Below, one piece after another: positions 8,080 to 16,364 of a stretch of DNA of 64,000 nt. Position 1 is the first letter of the stretch, and the number at the start of each line of letters is the position of its first letter. The stretch is from LMUY01 sp965198895. GTDB lineage: Bacteria; Pseudomonadota; Alphaproteobacteria; Acetobacterales; Acetobacteraceae. Below the pieces are notes generated by a model. The model ran no database searches, had not been told where the DNA came from, and saw only the letters and a program-made list of their open reading frames with translations. The translations under genes and the position numbers were made by a program. The stretch lies in assembly GCA_965198895.1 (NCBI GenBank), contig OZ240676.1:1116001-1180000 (forward strand), in the 5' to 3' direction.

Positions 8080-9032
8080 TGCGGGCACCGGCGTTCTGGC
8101 AGCGCGACGGGATCTTGCCCCGCCTGCTCGCCCCGATCTCCGCCCTGGTGGAGGGTGCGACGGCGCGGCGTGTCGCTCAACCCGGCTGGCGCGCGCCCGT
8201 GCCGGTCGTGTGCTGCGGCAATGCCGGGGTGGGCGGGGCTGGCAAGACGACGCTGGCGTTGGACCTCGGCGCCCGGCTGCTGCGACGCGGGGCACGGGTG
8301 GCCTTCGTCACGCGGGGCTATGGCGGGCAGGTGACGCGCACCGTTCAGGTCGACACCAGCCACGATGCCGCCGATGTCGGGGATGAGGCGTTACTGCTGG
8401 CCACCTTGGCCCCCGTGTTCGTGGGGGCGGACAGGGTCGCGAGCGCGCGCGCGGCGGTGGCGGATGGGGCAACGGTGTTGGTGATGGACGACGGCTTGCA
8501 GAACCCTGGCCTGGTCAAGGACCTCTCGTTCCTGGTGATCGACGGCGCCGCCGGCTTCGGTAACGGCCGTGTGCTGCCGGCGGGGCCGCTGCGCGAGCCG
8601 GTCCACGCCGCCGCCGCCCGCTGCCGCGCCGCCGTGCTGATCGGGGCTGACGTCGCGGGCGCCGCCGCCGCGTTGCCGGGCGGCCTCCCCGTTCTAGACG
8701 CGACCTTGCGACCGGAGGCGAATGGGCTGGCCGGAACCCGCGTGCTCGCCTTCGCCGGGATCGGGCGCCCGGCCAAGTTCTTCGCCACGCTGGCCGAGTC
8801 CGGCGCCGTGATCGCCGGCCAGCGCGCCTTCCCCGACCACCACCGCTTCAGCCTGGCCGAACTCCGCCGGCTGGCACGCCGGGCCGAGGCGCTCGGCGCC
8901 GTGCTGGTGACCACCCCCAAGGACGCCGTTCGCCTGCCCGCGGAGTGGCGCGCGCGGGTGCAGGTCGCCAGCGTGGCGCTCGCCTGGGCCGACGAAGCAT
9001 CGCTGGAGGCACTGCTGGGAGACGTGGCGTGA
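8079..9032 (+). CDS. lpxK: Tetraacyldisaccharide 4'-kinase
   Basis: LpxK phosphorylates the 4' position of the lipid A disaccharide to give lipid IVA, at the inner membrane. The 317-residue product has the Walker A loop GNAGVGGAGKTT (residues 47-58), FVTRGYGG, VGDEALLLA, the D-D-G segment VMDDGLQNP, AGPLREP and FPDHHRFSLAEL, followed by VTTPKDAVRLP, all diagnostic. Its start overlaps the waaA stop as TGATG and its end overlaps lpxL by GTGA. The enzyme acts just before WaaA and LpxL in the same pathway, which agrees with the coupled arrangement. Confidence 0.94.
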   Translation: MRAPAFWQRDGILPRLLAPISALVEGATARRVAQPGWRAPVPVVCCGNAGVGGAGKTTLALDLGARLLRRGARVAFVTRGYGGQVTRTVQVDTSHDAADVGDEALLLATLAPVFVGADRVASARAAVADGATVLVMDDGLQNPGLVKDLSFLVIDGAAGFGNGRVLPAGPLREPVHAAAARCRAAVLIGADVAGAAAALPGGLPVLDATLRPEANGLAGTRVLAFAGIGRPAKFFATLAESGAVIAGQRAFPDHHRFSLAELRRLARRAEALGAVLVTTPKDAVRLPAEWRARVQVASVALAWADEASLEALLGDVA

Positions 9033-9925
9033 GCCCGCTGATGATCCGCCTGGAGGCGTTCGCCGCGCGGACGCTGTTGCGGCTGTTCCAGGCGCTCGGG
9101 CCGGTACGGGCGTCCAATCTCGGCGGCGCGGCGGCCCGCGCGATCGGCCCTTTGCTGCCCGTTACCCGCGTGGCCGACACCAATTTGCGCCTGGCGATGC
9201 CGGAGTTGGACGCGGCCGCTCGCCGCCGGATCATCCGCGGCGCGTGGGACAATCTCGGCCGCACCATGGGCGAATTTCCGCACATCGCCAGCTTACGCCA
9301 GAACACGCCCGCCGGACCGGGGTGGGAGATGGTGGGCGAGGACACGCTGAAGGCCCTGGCCTCGCGCGGTGGCCCGGCGATCTTCTTCTCCGGCCATATC
9401 GGCAATTGGGAGATGCTGCCCGCCGCCTGCGCCGCCTATGGGCTGCCGTTCTCCTCCATGTTCCGTGCCGCCAGCAACCCGGAGGTCGACGCGCTGGTGA
9501 TCCAGCTTCGCCAGCAGGCCGTCGGCGCCCCCGTGCCGATGTTCAGCAAAGGCGCCGCCGGGGCCAAAGCCGCCCTAGGGCACTTGAGAGCCGGCGGCTA
9601 TCTCGGCCTGCTGATGGACCAGAAGATGAACGACGGCGTGCCAGTGACCCTGTTCGGCCGCACCGCGATGACAGCCCCGGCCATGGCCGCCCTCGCCCTG
9701 CGCTTCCGCTGCCCCGTCGTCCCAGGCCACGTCCAGCGCATCGGCCCGGCCCGCTTCCGCCTAGTGTGCGAGCCCTTGATGGACCTGCCCGACACCGGCG
9801 ACCGCAAGGCCGACACGCTGACCATGACTCAGGCGATGAATGAATACCTGGAGCGGTGGATCCGTGCCCGGCCCGAGGGCTGGCTATGGATGCACCGCCG
9901 CTGGCCGAAGGAGCTGTACCGGTAG
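9029..9925 (+). CDS. lpxL: Lipid A late acyltransferase (LpxL/LpxM family)
   Basis: The 298-residue product is a membrane-bound acyltransferase that adds a secondary acyl chain to Kdo2-lipid IVA. It shows a hydrophobic N-terminal helix, RIIRGAWDNLGRTMGEF, the HX4E active site GHIGNWE, and MDQKMNDGVPVTLFGR, typical of LpxL/HtrB proteins. I start at GTG 9029, which overlaps the lpxK stop as GTGA and has GGGAG about eight bases upstream; ATG 9041 is the alternative. Which of LpxL or LpxM it corresponds to cannot be told from sequence alone. A palindromic repeat follows the stop by 15 bp. Confidence 0.88.
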   Translation: MSPLMIRLEAFAARTLLRLFQALGPVRASNLGGAAARAIGPLLPVTRVADTNLRLAMPELDAAARRRIIRGAWDNLGRTMGEFPHIASLRQNTPAGPGWEMVGEDTLKALASRGGPAIFFSGHIGNWEMLPAACAAYGLPFSSMFRAASNPEVDALVIQLRQQAVGAPVPMFSKGAAGAKAALGHLRAGGYLGLLMDQKMNDGVPVTLFGRTAMTAPAMAALALRFRCPVVPGHVQRIGPARFRLVCEPLMDLPDTGDRKADTLTMTQAMNEYLERWIRARPEGWLWMHRRWPKELYR

Positions 9926-9940
9926 ACCTCGTAATCCCAC

Positions 9941-10046
9941 GTAGCCCGTATCGCGCTTCGGCGATGCGGGAACTGGGCAGCCAACCCAGGTCCCAACTCA
10001 GCTGGCTCGGCGCTCTCCCGCATCGCCCAAGCGCGATACGGGCTAC
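9941..10046. repeat. Long inverted repeat, REP-like element
   Basis: A 31-bp arm beginning GTAGCCCGTATCGCGC at 9941-9971 is repeated inverted at 10016-10046 with one mismatch, around a 44-base centre. It fills the gap between the convergent lpxL and MFS genes and resembles the GTAGCCCG-type intergenic palindromes widespread in proteobacteria. It may stop transcription from both sides. Confidence 0.75.
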
Positions 10047-10058
10047 AAGGCTGGGCCG

Positions 10059-11285
10059 CTATCCATCTGCCCCCATCCGCGTCCCCTTCGGCTCCCGGCC
10101 GAGGGCCACCAGCACGGCGATCACCACCGCTACGACGCCGATGACGATGGCCAGCGCCATACCGTAATTCCCGTCGAACTGGCCGGCCAGCCACACCTGG
10201 ATGTTGGCGTTGGCGGAGGCAAGGAAGTTGCCCAGTTGGTACACCAATCCTGGGAAGGTGCCGCGGATCGTCGCCGGCGACAGCTCGTTCAGATACACAG
10301 GCACAACGCCCCAGGCCCCCTGCACGCAGATCTGCATCAGGAACGCGCCCAACCCCAACATCACCGCACTGGTCGAGAACGCCCACAACGGCAGCACGGG
10401 CAGCGCCAGCAGCGCCGCGATCACGATCGCCCATTTGCGCCCGATCCGCTGCGACAACGTGCCGAAACCAATGCCGCCGATCATCGCCCCGACATTGGCG
10501 ATGATGGTGATCACCGAGATCGAACTCGGCGCCATCTTATGCTGCGCACCCAGGAACTGGCTCGGATACAGATCCTGCGAGCCATGGCTGAAGAAGTTGA
10601 ATCCCATCATCACCACGGCGGCGAACACCACCAGCCCGGCGTGCTGCCGCAAAACGGTCCAGATGCTCACCTTGTGCTCGGCGACCGTGCGGGCCAGCCA
10701 GTCCGGGCTCTCCGGCACATTGCTGCGAATGTACAGCACCAGCAGCGCAGGGATCACACCCACCATGAACATGCCGCGCCAGCCCAGCAGCGGCAGCGCG
10801 AAATACAGCACCGACGCGAGCAGGTAGCCGGTCGGATACCCAGCCTGCAGCAGCCCCGACACCGGGCCGCGCCACTTCGCCGGGATGCTCTCCATCGTCA
10901 GCGAGGCACCGACGCCCCACTCCCCGCCCATCGCCACGCCGTAAAGCGCGCGCAGCACCAGGAATACCGTCAGGCTGGGCGCCAGTCCCGAGAAGAACTC
11001 CAGCAGCGAATAGCACAGCACGTTGACCATCAGGGTGGGGCGCCGGCCATACCGGTCGGCAAGGCGGCCGAAGATGAAGGCACCCAGGGCCCGGCACGCC
11101 AGCGTCAGCGTGATGGCGAAGGCCACGCTGCTGATCGGGGCGCCGAATTCCGCTGCGACCTCCCGCAGCACGAACGCCATGATGAAGAAATCGAACGCGT
11201 CTAGAGTCTAGCCGAGATAGGCGGCCAGGACGACGTGAACTTGCTGGCTTGTTGGCCGACTCCGGCCCGGTTGTGATTCGCTCAT
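10059..11285 (-). pseudogene. MFS transporter (SHS/sialate-lactate type) interrupted by an in-frame amber codon
   Basis: The full frame starts at ATG 11285 and reads MSESQPGRSRPTSQQVHVV then LAAYLG, a TAG at 11208-11210 (codon 26), and TLDAFDFFIMAFVLREV onward to the stop at 10059. The family normally has Trp in this motif (YLGWTLDAFDFF), so a single TGG to TAG change explains the break. Downstream is an intact 12-helix MFS transporter with FGRLADRYGRRP, ALYGVAMGGEWGVG and VPESPDWLA. Translation could restart at ATG 11180, but that would lose most of helix 1. Substrates in this family are carboxylates such as lactate, benzoate or sialate. It may be a recent pseudogene, a suppressed stop or a base-call error. 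Confidence 0.8.
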
Positions 11286-11378
11286 GCCAGGACCATGACC
11301 GCGTATCACAGGGCTGACTACTCCCCGACCGCCATCTTCTGCCCTTCAGCTGGCGGCTTCGTGCGGCCTCAAAACACA

Positions 11379-11417
11379 CTCACGCCCGGTCAGCTTGGCT
11401 GCATGGCCGGGCGTGAG
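11379..11417 (-). terminator. Hairpin terminator of the glsB-like gene
   Basis: CTCACGCCCGG and CCGGGCGTGAG form a perfect 11-bp stem. On the minus strand it lies 21 bp past the GlsB-like stop and is followed by TGTGTTTTGAGG, giving a short T-rich tail as expected for intrinsic termination. Confidence 0.65.
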
Positions 11418-11438
11418 GAGGATCACGGTCTGCGACGC

Positions 11439-11702
11439 TTAGTAGGTCGTGCGGCGTCCGAAGATCGCGTGGTAGACGAACAGCACGATCACGGAGCCGA
11501 CGATCGATACGATCATGCTCGGGATGTCGAAGTGGTTCTGCCACTGGCCGCCCGTGAAGAACGACACGAGATATCCACCGACGACCGCACCCACGACGCC
11601 CAGGATGATGTCGAGGAAGAGCCCCTCGCCCTGCTTGTTGACGATCTTGCTGGCGATGAAGCCGGCGATAAGACCGAAGATGATCCAACCAATGATGCTC
11701 AC
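11439..11702 (-). CDS. GlsB/YeaQ/YmgE-family small membrane stress protein
   Basis: This 87-residue integral inner-membrane protein has three hydrophobic helices with small-residue packing motifs (IIFGLIAGFIASKIV, IILGVVGAVVGGYLVS, IVSIVGSVIVLFVYHAIF) and the signature between helices 1 and 2, KQGEGLFLDIILG. This is the transglycosylase-associated/GlsB family, often induced by envelope or general stress; no enzymatic activity is established. The start is GTG 11702 with AGGAG eight bases upstream. It is flanked by its own terminator and a 75 bp gap to ychF, so it is probably monocistronic. Confidence 0.88.
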   Translation of the reverse strand: MSIIGWIIFGLIAGFIASKIVNKQGEGLFLDIILGVVGAVVGGYLVSFFTGGQWQNHFDIPSMIVSIVGSVIVLFVYHAIFGRRTTY

Positions 11703-11777
11703 GGCACGCTCCTACTACTTTCGATGAAACGACTAACGAAGATTTGTGTTCCGAGTTTCGGCCGCGCTCGCAGCAAC

Positions 11778-12872
11778 TCAGACGTTGAATCGGAAGAGCA
11801 ACACATCGCCGTCGCGGACCACGTAGTCGCGGCCTTCGACGCGCATCCGGCCGGCTTCCTTTGCCCCGGCCTCGCCCTTCAACGTTACGAAATCGTCGTA
11901 GGCGATCGTCTCGACGGCGATGAAGCCGCGTTCGAAATCGTTGTGGATCACCGCAGCCGCCTGCGGGCCCTTGGTGCCGGCAACGATGGTCCAGGCCCGC
12001 GTCTCCTTCGGCCCAACTGTGAAATACGTGATCAGCCCGAGGAGCCCATAGCCAGCACGGATCACCCGGTCCAGGCCGCTATCCTCGAGCCCGAGCCCGG
12101 TCAGGAACTCGGCCCGGTCCTCCTCCGGGAGTTGGCTCACCTCCGCCTCGATCGCGGCGGAGACGACGACGCAGGCCGCACCCTCCCGGGCCGCCATCGC
12201 AGCCACGGCCTGCGACCGGGCATTGCCCTCGGCCGCATCCGCTTCGGCTACGTTGCAGACATACAGCACCGGCTTGGACGTGAGCAGCTGCAGACGCCGT
12301 ACCGCCTCCGCCTCGCCGGCCGGGATCGCGGTTCGGGCGGGGCGGCCGGCTTGCAGGGCTGCGATCAGCGGCTCCATCACCGCCACCAGCGCCAGGCTGT
12401 CGCGGTCGCCGCCGCGGGCCTTTTTCTGGGCGGGGATCAGGCGCTTTTCCAGGCTGTCCAGGTCGGACAGCATCAGCTCGGTCTCAACCGTCTCGGCATC
12501 GCGGATCGGATCGATGCTGCCCTCGACGTGGGTGACGTCGTCGTCGTCGAAGCAGCGCAACACGTGCACGATGGCATCCACTTCGCGGATGTTGGCCAGG
12601 AACTGGTTGCCCAGGCCCTCGCCCTTGCTCGCGCCGCGCACCAGCCCGGCGATGTCGACGAACTCGAGGCTGGTCGGCACGATCTTGGCCGACTTGCCGA
12701 TGGCGGACAGCGCGGCCAGGCGCTTGTCCGGCACCGCCACCCGGCCGACGTTGGGCTCGATCGTGCAGAACGGGTAGTTGGCCGCCTGCGCCGCCGCCGT
12801 GGCGGTCAGGGCGTTGAACAGAGTGGATTTGCCGACATTCGGCAGCCCCACGATACCGCAGTTGAACCCCAT
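11778..12872 (-). CDS. ychF: Obg-like redox-responsive ATPase YchF
   Basis: The 364-residue P-loop ATPase of the OLA1/YchF group binds ribosomes and influences translation and oxidative stress responses. It begins with CGIVGLPNVGKSTLFNALT (G1 near residues 8-16), has DIAGLVRGASKGEGLGNQFL (G3), KPVLYVCNVAE in place of the classic NKxD motif, a coiled-coil insertion, and a C-terminal TGS domain (YFTVGPKETRAWTI ... VLLFRFNV). Length and motifs are standard. It follows pth directly, the stop of pth abutting its ATG, which is a conserved pairing in proteobacteria. Confidence 0.95.
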   Translation of the reverse strand: MGFNCGIVGLPNVGKSTLFNALTATAAAQAANYPFCTIEPNVGRVAVPDKRLAALSAIGKSAKIVPTSLEFVDIAGLVRGASKGEGLGNQFLANIREVDAIVHVLRCFDDDDVTHVEGSIDPIRDAETVETELMLSDLDSLEKRLIPAQKKARGGDRDSLALVAVMEPLIAALQAGRPARTAIPAGEAEAVRRLQLLTSKPVLYVCNVAEADAAEGNARSQAVAAMAAREGAACVVVSAAIEAEVSQLPEEDRAEFLTGLGLEDSGLDRVIRAGYGLLGLITYFTVGPKETRAWTIVAGTKGPQAAAVIHNDFERGFIAVETIAYDDFVTLKGEAGAKEAGRMRVEGRDYVVRDGDVLLFRFNV

Positions 12873-13451
12873 CTAGCTGCTCTCCTGCGTGGCCAATGAG
12901 ACCTTGGTCATGAATTGCTCGGGCTGGCCGTCGGCCAACAACGGCGCCGCGTCGGCGACCGCGTCCAGCAGCGCCGTCAGCCACGGGCCGTCCACCTTGG
13001 CGAAGTCGCCCAGCACGTGGCCGGTGACCCGGTCCTTATGCCCCGGATGGCCGATGCCGAGCCGCACGCGCCAGTAATCCGGGTTGCCCAGTAGCCGGTC
13101 CATGCTGCGCAGGCCGTTATGGCCGGCAGCTCCGCCACCGCGCTTGACCCGGACCTTGCCTGGCACGAGGTCCAACTCGTCGTGGAAGGCGGTGACATCG
13201 CCGGGCTGCAGCTTGAAGAAGGCGACGGCCGGTTGCACCGAGGCGCCGCTGTCGTTCATGTAGGTCAGCGGTTTCAACGCCAGCACTTTCTGGCCGCCGA
13301 CCAGGCCCTCCGCCACCAAACCCTTGAAACGGGCGCGCCAGGGGCTGAACCCCCAGCGCGCCGCGATCCGGTCGACGGCCATGAAGCCGATATTGTGCCG
13401 CTGCCGGGCCATGCCGGGCTCGGGGTTGCCGAGCCCTACCCACAGCTGCAC
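12873..13451 (-). CDS. pth: Peptidyl-tRNA hydrolase
   Basis: Pth releases tRNA from peptidyl-tRNAs that drop off ribosomes. The 192-residue product carries LWVGLGNPEP, RHNIGF (catalytic His19), KPLTYMNDSG, FHDELDL (Asp91 partner) and GGGAAGHNGLRSM, all family signatures. The start is GTG 13451, placed three bases past the rplY stop, and the 3' end abuts ychF. The operon rplY-pth-ychF is therefore tightly packed and co-transcription is expected. Confidence 0.95.
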   Translation of the reverse strand: MQLWVGLGNPEPGMARQRHNIGFMAVDRIAARWGFSPWRARFKGLVAEGLVGGQKVLALKPLTYMNDSGASVQPAVAFFKLQPGDVTAFHDELDLVPGKVRVKRGGGAAGHNGLRSMDRLLGNPDYWRVRLGIGHPGHKDRVTGHVLGDFAKVDGPWLTALLDAVADAAPLLADGQPEQFMTKVSLATQESS

Positions 13452-13454
13452 CGG

Positions 13455-14138
13455 CTACTTCTTGGCGGCAGGCTTCGCTGCTGGCGCCTTTGCCGGGGCT
13501 GCGCCCTTGGCCGGCGCAGCCTTGGCGGCTGCGGCCGGAGCAGCGGCCGCTTCGGCCGCCGCCGCCTCGGCAGCCTTGGTCGGGGCAACGGTTGCCACGA
13601 CGAAGTCGCGATCGGTGATCGTTGCCTTCACGTTCTCGGTGCCCGTGAGGTCGGAGAAGCGGATATTGTCGTGGATGTCGAGCGAGCCGAGATCGGCATC
13701 GAAGCCTTCCGGCACGTTATCCGGGTCGCACAGCACTTCCACACTGTGGCGGACGACGTTCAGCACGCCGCCGCGCTTCAGGCCGGGGGACGTCGCCTCG
13801 TTCAGGAAGTTCACCTTCACGGCCACGCGGATCTGCTCGCCCGCGGCGAGGCGCTGGAAGTCCACGTGCTCGGGCTTGTCGCTGACCGGGTGGAACTGCA
13901 CGGCGCGCATCAGGGCCCGCTCGGTGGCGCCGTTGACGGACACTTCGAACAGGCGCGACCGCCAGCCGCCACGAACCAGTTCGCGCGTGACTTCGCGGGG
14001 ATCGAGGGCGATCAAGGTCGGCGTCTGCTTGGCGCCGTAGATGATGGCAGGAACCTTCCCTGCTCGCCGAGTTGCGCGTGCCGCCCCCTTACCTGCAAGC
14101 TCGCGCGCCTCGGCCGTGATCGTGGTGAAATTGGCCAT
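13455..14138 (-). CDS. rplY: 50S ribosomal protein L25/general stress protein Ctc
   Basis: The 227-residue product has an L25 5S-rRNA-binding domain (residues about 1-95: ARELAGKGAARATRRAGKVP, AIIYGAKQTP) and a C-terminal TL5 domain (VKVNFLNEATSPGLKRGGVL). It ends in a 55-residue Ala/Lys/Pro-rich, low-complexity basic tail, which is longer than in many homologues but common in this bacterial class. ATG 14138 is preceded by GGAG and starts the family-typical MANFTTITAEAR; the open frame upstream to 14285 is non-conserved. It leads the pth-ychF operon. Confidence 0.93.
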   Translation of the reverse strand: MANFTTITAEARELAGKGAARATRRAGKVPAIIYGAKQTPTLIALDPREVTRELVRGGWRSRLFEVSVNGATERALMRAVQFHPVSDKPEHVDFQRLAAGEQIRVAVKVNFLNEATSPGLKRGGVLNVVRHSVEVLCDPDNVPEGFDADLGSLDIHDNIRFSDLTGTENVKATITDRDFVVATVAPTKAAEAAAAEAAAAPAAAAKAAPAKGAAPAKAPAAKPAAKK

Positions 14139-14313
14139 GAGACACTCCGTGCGTGGATCAAATGCGTGCGGACGAGACCGCAAACGCGTACGGCCGGCCT
14201 CCAGGGGTGCCGGCACGAGGGGTGAGTAGCGGATCGGCCCCAGTGGTGCAAGCGCGCAACGCTGCGGGCGAAGCGACATCACCAAGTCGAACCTCGCGGG
14301 AATCTTACAAGGC

Positions 14314-14347
14314 GTTTAGGCCGGCCCGTGCCTAAACAAACAGGCAC
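14314..14347 (+). promoter_or_regulatory. Two overlapping, mutually exclusive hairpins upstream of the response regulator
   Basis: GTTTAGGC/GCCTAAAC (14314-14321 with 14330-14337) and GTGCCT/AGGCAC (14328-14333 with 14342-14347) share bases, so only one can form at a time. The pair ends 33 bp before the response regulator ATG and lies on the leader side of the divergent rplY promoter region. An attenuator-like switch is possible but unproven. Confidence 0.3.
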
Positions 14348-14380
14348 TTGGCGACCCTACCCCTCAAGGTACTCGATTGA

Positions 14381-14752
14381 ATGTCGTATTGCGTCCTACT
14401 GGTCGAAGACGAAGGGCTCATCCGCTCGACTTTGGCGGAGACACTAGAGGATGCCGGATACGTGGTCGTATCCGCCGAGAACGGCGATGCCGCCTGTGAC
14501 CTGCTCAGAGACACCGATGACGGGTTCGACGTGCTGCTGACCGACATCCAGATGCCGGGCTTCCACGACGGCATCGATGTCGCGCGCAGCTTCCACGAGC
14601 GCCATCCCAATCGTCCGGTGGTGTTCATGACGGGTCGGCCGGACATGCTCAGCCGGATGGGCAGGTTGGCCTGCACCGAGCGCCTGCTACGCAAGCCGTT
14701 CCGCTCGGCGCAGATGCTGAACGCGATCGAGACTTTGCTGTGCCGCGAGTAG
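14381..14752 (+). CDS. Single-domain response regulator (CheY-like receiver)
   Basis: The 123-residue protein is a stand-alone receiver domain with no output domain. The acidic pocket is Glu9/Asp10/Glu11 (LLVEDEGLIR), the phosphoacceptor is Asp55 (LLTDIQMPG), the switch Thr is Thr84 (FMTGRP) and the conserved Lys is Lys105 (LLRKPF). It has no kinase or other two-component gene beside it. The MTGRPD and RKPF segments resemble receivers that pair with HWE-type histidine kinases, an observation from memory only. It likely relays phosphate or controls a partner protein by contact. A composite palindrome follows it. Confidence 0.88.
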   Translation: MSYCVLLVEDEGLIRSTLAETLEDAGYVVVSAENGDAACDLLRDTDDGFDVLLTDIQMPGFHDGIDVARSFHERHPNRPVVFMTGRPDMLSRMGRLACTERLLRKPFRSAQMLNAIETLLCRE

Positions 14753-14773
14753 CTACCCGGTCACGATAGCTGA

Positions 14774-14847
14774 GTAGGGTGCGTTGCGCTTTGGCAACGC
14801 ACCACTGCGGCGATTGTGGTGGGGTGCCAAGGCGAACCCCACCCTAC
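14774..14847. repeat. Composite nested palindrome (copy 2 of the CCCACCCTACG family)
   Basis: An outer inverted pair GTAGGGT (14774-14780) and ACCCTAC (14841-14847) encloses two inner hairpins: GGTGCGTTGC/GCAACGCACC (14778-14787 with 14794-14803) and GGTGGGGT/ACCCCACC (14818-14825 with 14836-14843). It separates the convergent response regulator and ABC binding-protein genes and may end both transcripts. Confidence 0.7.
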
Positions 14848-14891
14848 GAAGCGTTGGGCGGCGTTAGAGCCGCTGGTTGGAACGCTCTGTA

Positions 14892-15686
14892 CTAGAACGT
14901 GGGTAGCGGCGGCAGGGGCTGGTGGAACCACTTCTGCCACAAGGCGTCCAACTCGCCGTCGTTCTTGGTGAAGTAGACGAACGTGTTCATCCACTGATGC
15001 AGGTTCCACTGGTTGGCCCGCATCGTAATGCCGTTCGGCTGGCGTAGCAGGATCACCTTGCGCTCGATATTGGCCGACGGGTTCTTGGCGTAGAACTCGT
15101 CGCCGGTCAGCCCCGTCTCCGCCACGGCATCGACCTGGCCGGCGATCAGGGCCTGATACGTGCTCGGGTCGTCGTCGAAGCGTGCCACCTTGACGGCAGT
15201 GCCGAACTTCTTGGTCAGCAGCACGTCCTGCACACTGCCCCGCGGCACGCCCACGCGGAGGCCCTTGAGGTCGTCCAGGGTGGCGATGTGCTTGTCCTTG
15301 GCCGCAAAGATCACGTTCTCGATCGCGGCGTAGGGGATCGAGAACATCACCTGCTTGGCCCGCTCCGGCGTGATGCCGAAGGTTGCGACCAGGATGTCCA
15401 CCTTGTTGGTCAGCAGGAAGGGAATGCGGTTCGGGCTGGTCAACGGCACGAGGTTGACCTTCACCCCCATGTATTGGCCGATCAGCTTGGCGACCTCGAT
15501 GTCGTAGCCGTCCGGCTCCTGCTTGTCGTTCAGCAGGCCGTAGGGCGGCAGATCCACCAGCACGCCGATGTTGATGGTGCCTCGGCTGACGATCTCGTCC
15601 ACGGTCTGCGCCCGCGCGGTCGCCATGCCCAGCAGCCAACCGACACCCAGCAACAGGATGGCGGCGCCAAACTTCACAGCTCTCAT
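14892..15686 (-). CDS. Periplasmic amino-acid-type ABC transporter substrate-binding protein
   Basis: The 264-residue product starts with a signal peptide (MRAVKFGAAILLLGVGW, cleavage likely after TARA) and continues as a cluster-F/SBP_bac_3 binding protein: TINIGVLVDLPPYGLLN, PDGYDIEVAKLIGQYMG, RIPFLLTNKVDILVATFGITPERAKQ, GLRVGVPRGS. This type captures polar amino acids or related solutes in the periplasm and docks to a permease pair. It is the last gene of a probable operon with the two permease genes upstream. No ATP-binding subunit is encoded nearby. The ligand cannot be read from the sequence. Confidence 0.88.
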   Translation of the reverse strand: MRAVKFGAAILLLGVGWLLGMATARAQTVDEIVSRGTINIGVLVDLPPYGLLNDKQEPDGYDIEVAKLIGQYMGVKVNLVPLTSPNRIPFLLTNKVDILVATFGITPERAKQVMFSIPYAAIENVIFAAKDKHIATLDDLKGLRVGVPRGSVQDVLLTKKFGTAVKVARFDDDPSTYQALIAGQVDAVAETGLTGDEFYAKNPSANIERKVILLRQPNGITMRANQWNLHQWMNTFVYFTKNDGELDALWQKWFHQPLPPLPTF

Positions 15687-15713
15687 GTCAACATTCCGTC
15701 CCGTTTCTTATTA

Positions 15714-16364
15714 TCATCGCCCCGCAAGCGTTAACCGCGCCTCAAGACGTCGGCTCACGATTGTGAGAGGCCAACAGAGCAGGAAGTAGAGGGCGGCGAC
15801 AATCCCAAAAATCTTGAACGGCTGGAACGTCGCGTTGTTGATCATCTGGCCCGCCCGGGTCAGCTCGACGAAGCCGATGATCGCCGCCAGAGACGTGCTC
15901 TTCACCAGGTTCACCAGGTAGCCGACGGTCGGCGGGATCGCGATCCGCAGCGCCTGCGGGCCCACCACGCGGAGCATACGGGCCCGATAGCGGAGCCCCA
16001 GGGCGCGCGCCGCTTCGGTCTGTCCGCTGGGCACCGCCTGCAAGGCGCCGCGCCAAATCTCGCCCAGGAAAGCGCCGGCGTTCAGGCTCAGGCCCAGGAT
16101 GGCGGACAGGTATGGGCCGAGATCGAGGCCGATGAGGTCGCCACCGAAGAACACCAGGAACAGCTGCAGCAGCAGCGGCGTGCCCTGGAACAACCGGATG
16201 TAGCCGACGGCGCCCCATCGCAAAGGGCGGCGATTGGAAACCCGGGCGAGCGCCACGCCAGCCCCGATCAAGCCGCCGAACACGAAGGCGCCGGCCGACA
16301 GCACCAGGGTCCAGCGGATCGCCAACAGCAGGAAGACGAAGTCGCCGAAGCTGAAGGACCTCAC
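15714..16364 (-). CDS. Amino-acid ABC transporter permease (second subunit)
   Basis: The 216-residue HisM/GltK-type membrane protein has about five hydrophobic helices, an IRLFQGTPLLLQLFLVFFG segment typical of polar amino-acid permeases, and the ATPase-contact EAA loop around ALGLRYRARMLRVVGPQALR. The start is GTG 16364, overlapping the preceding permease stop as GTGA; other open codons upstream belong to the wrong reading of the first permease. It should form a heterodimeric channel with the product of 16361-17056, fed by the binding protein at 14892-15686. Confidence 0.87.
   Translation of the reverse strand: MRSFSFGDFVFLLLAIRWTLVLSAGAFVFGGLIGAGVALARVSNRRPLRWGAVGYIRLFQGTPLLLQLFLVFFGGDLIGLDLGPYLSAILGLSLNAGAFLGEIWRGALQAVPSGQTEAARALGLRYRARMLRVVGPQALRIAIPPTVGYLVNLVKSTSLAAIIGFVELTRAGQMINNATFQPFKIFGIVAALYFLLCWPLTIVSRRLEARLTLAGR

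Noticed and set aside
11295..12899. A 534-codon open frame on the plus strand
   Set aside because: It is antisense to ychF and part of pth, has an Arg/His/Gly-rich composition and no family motif; the minus strand carries the conserved genes.
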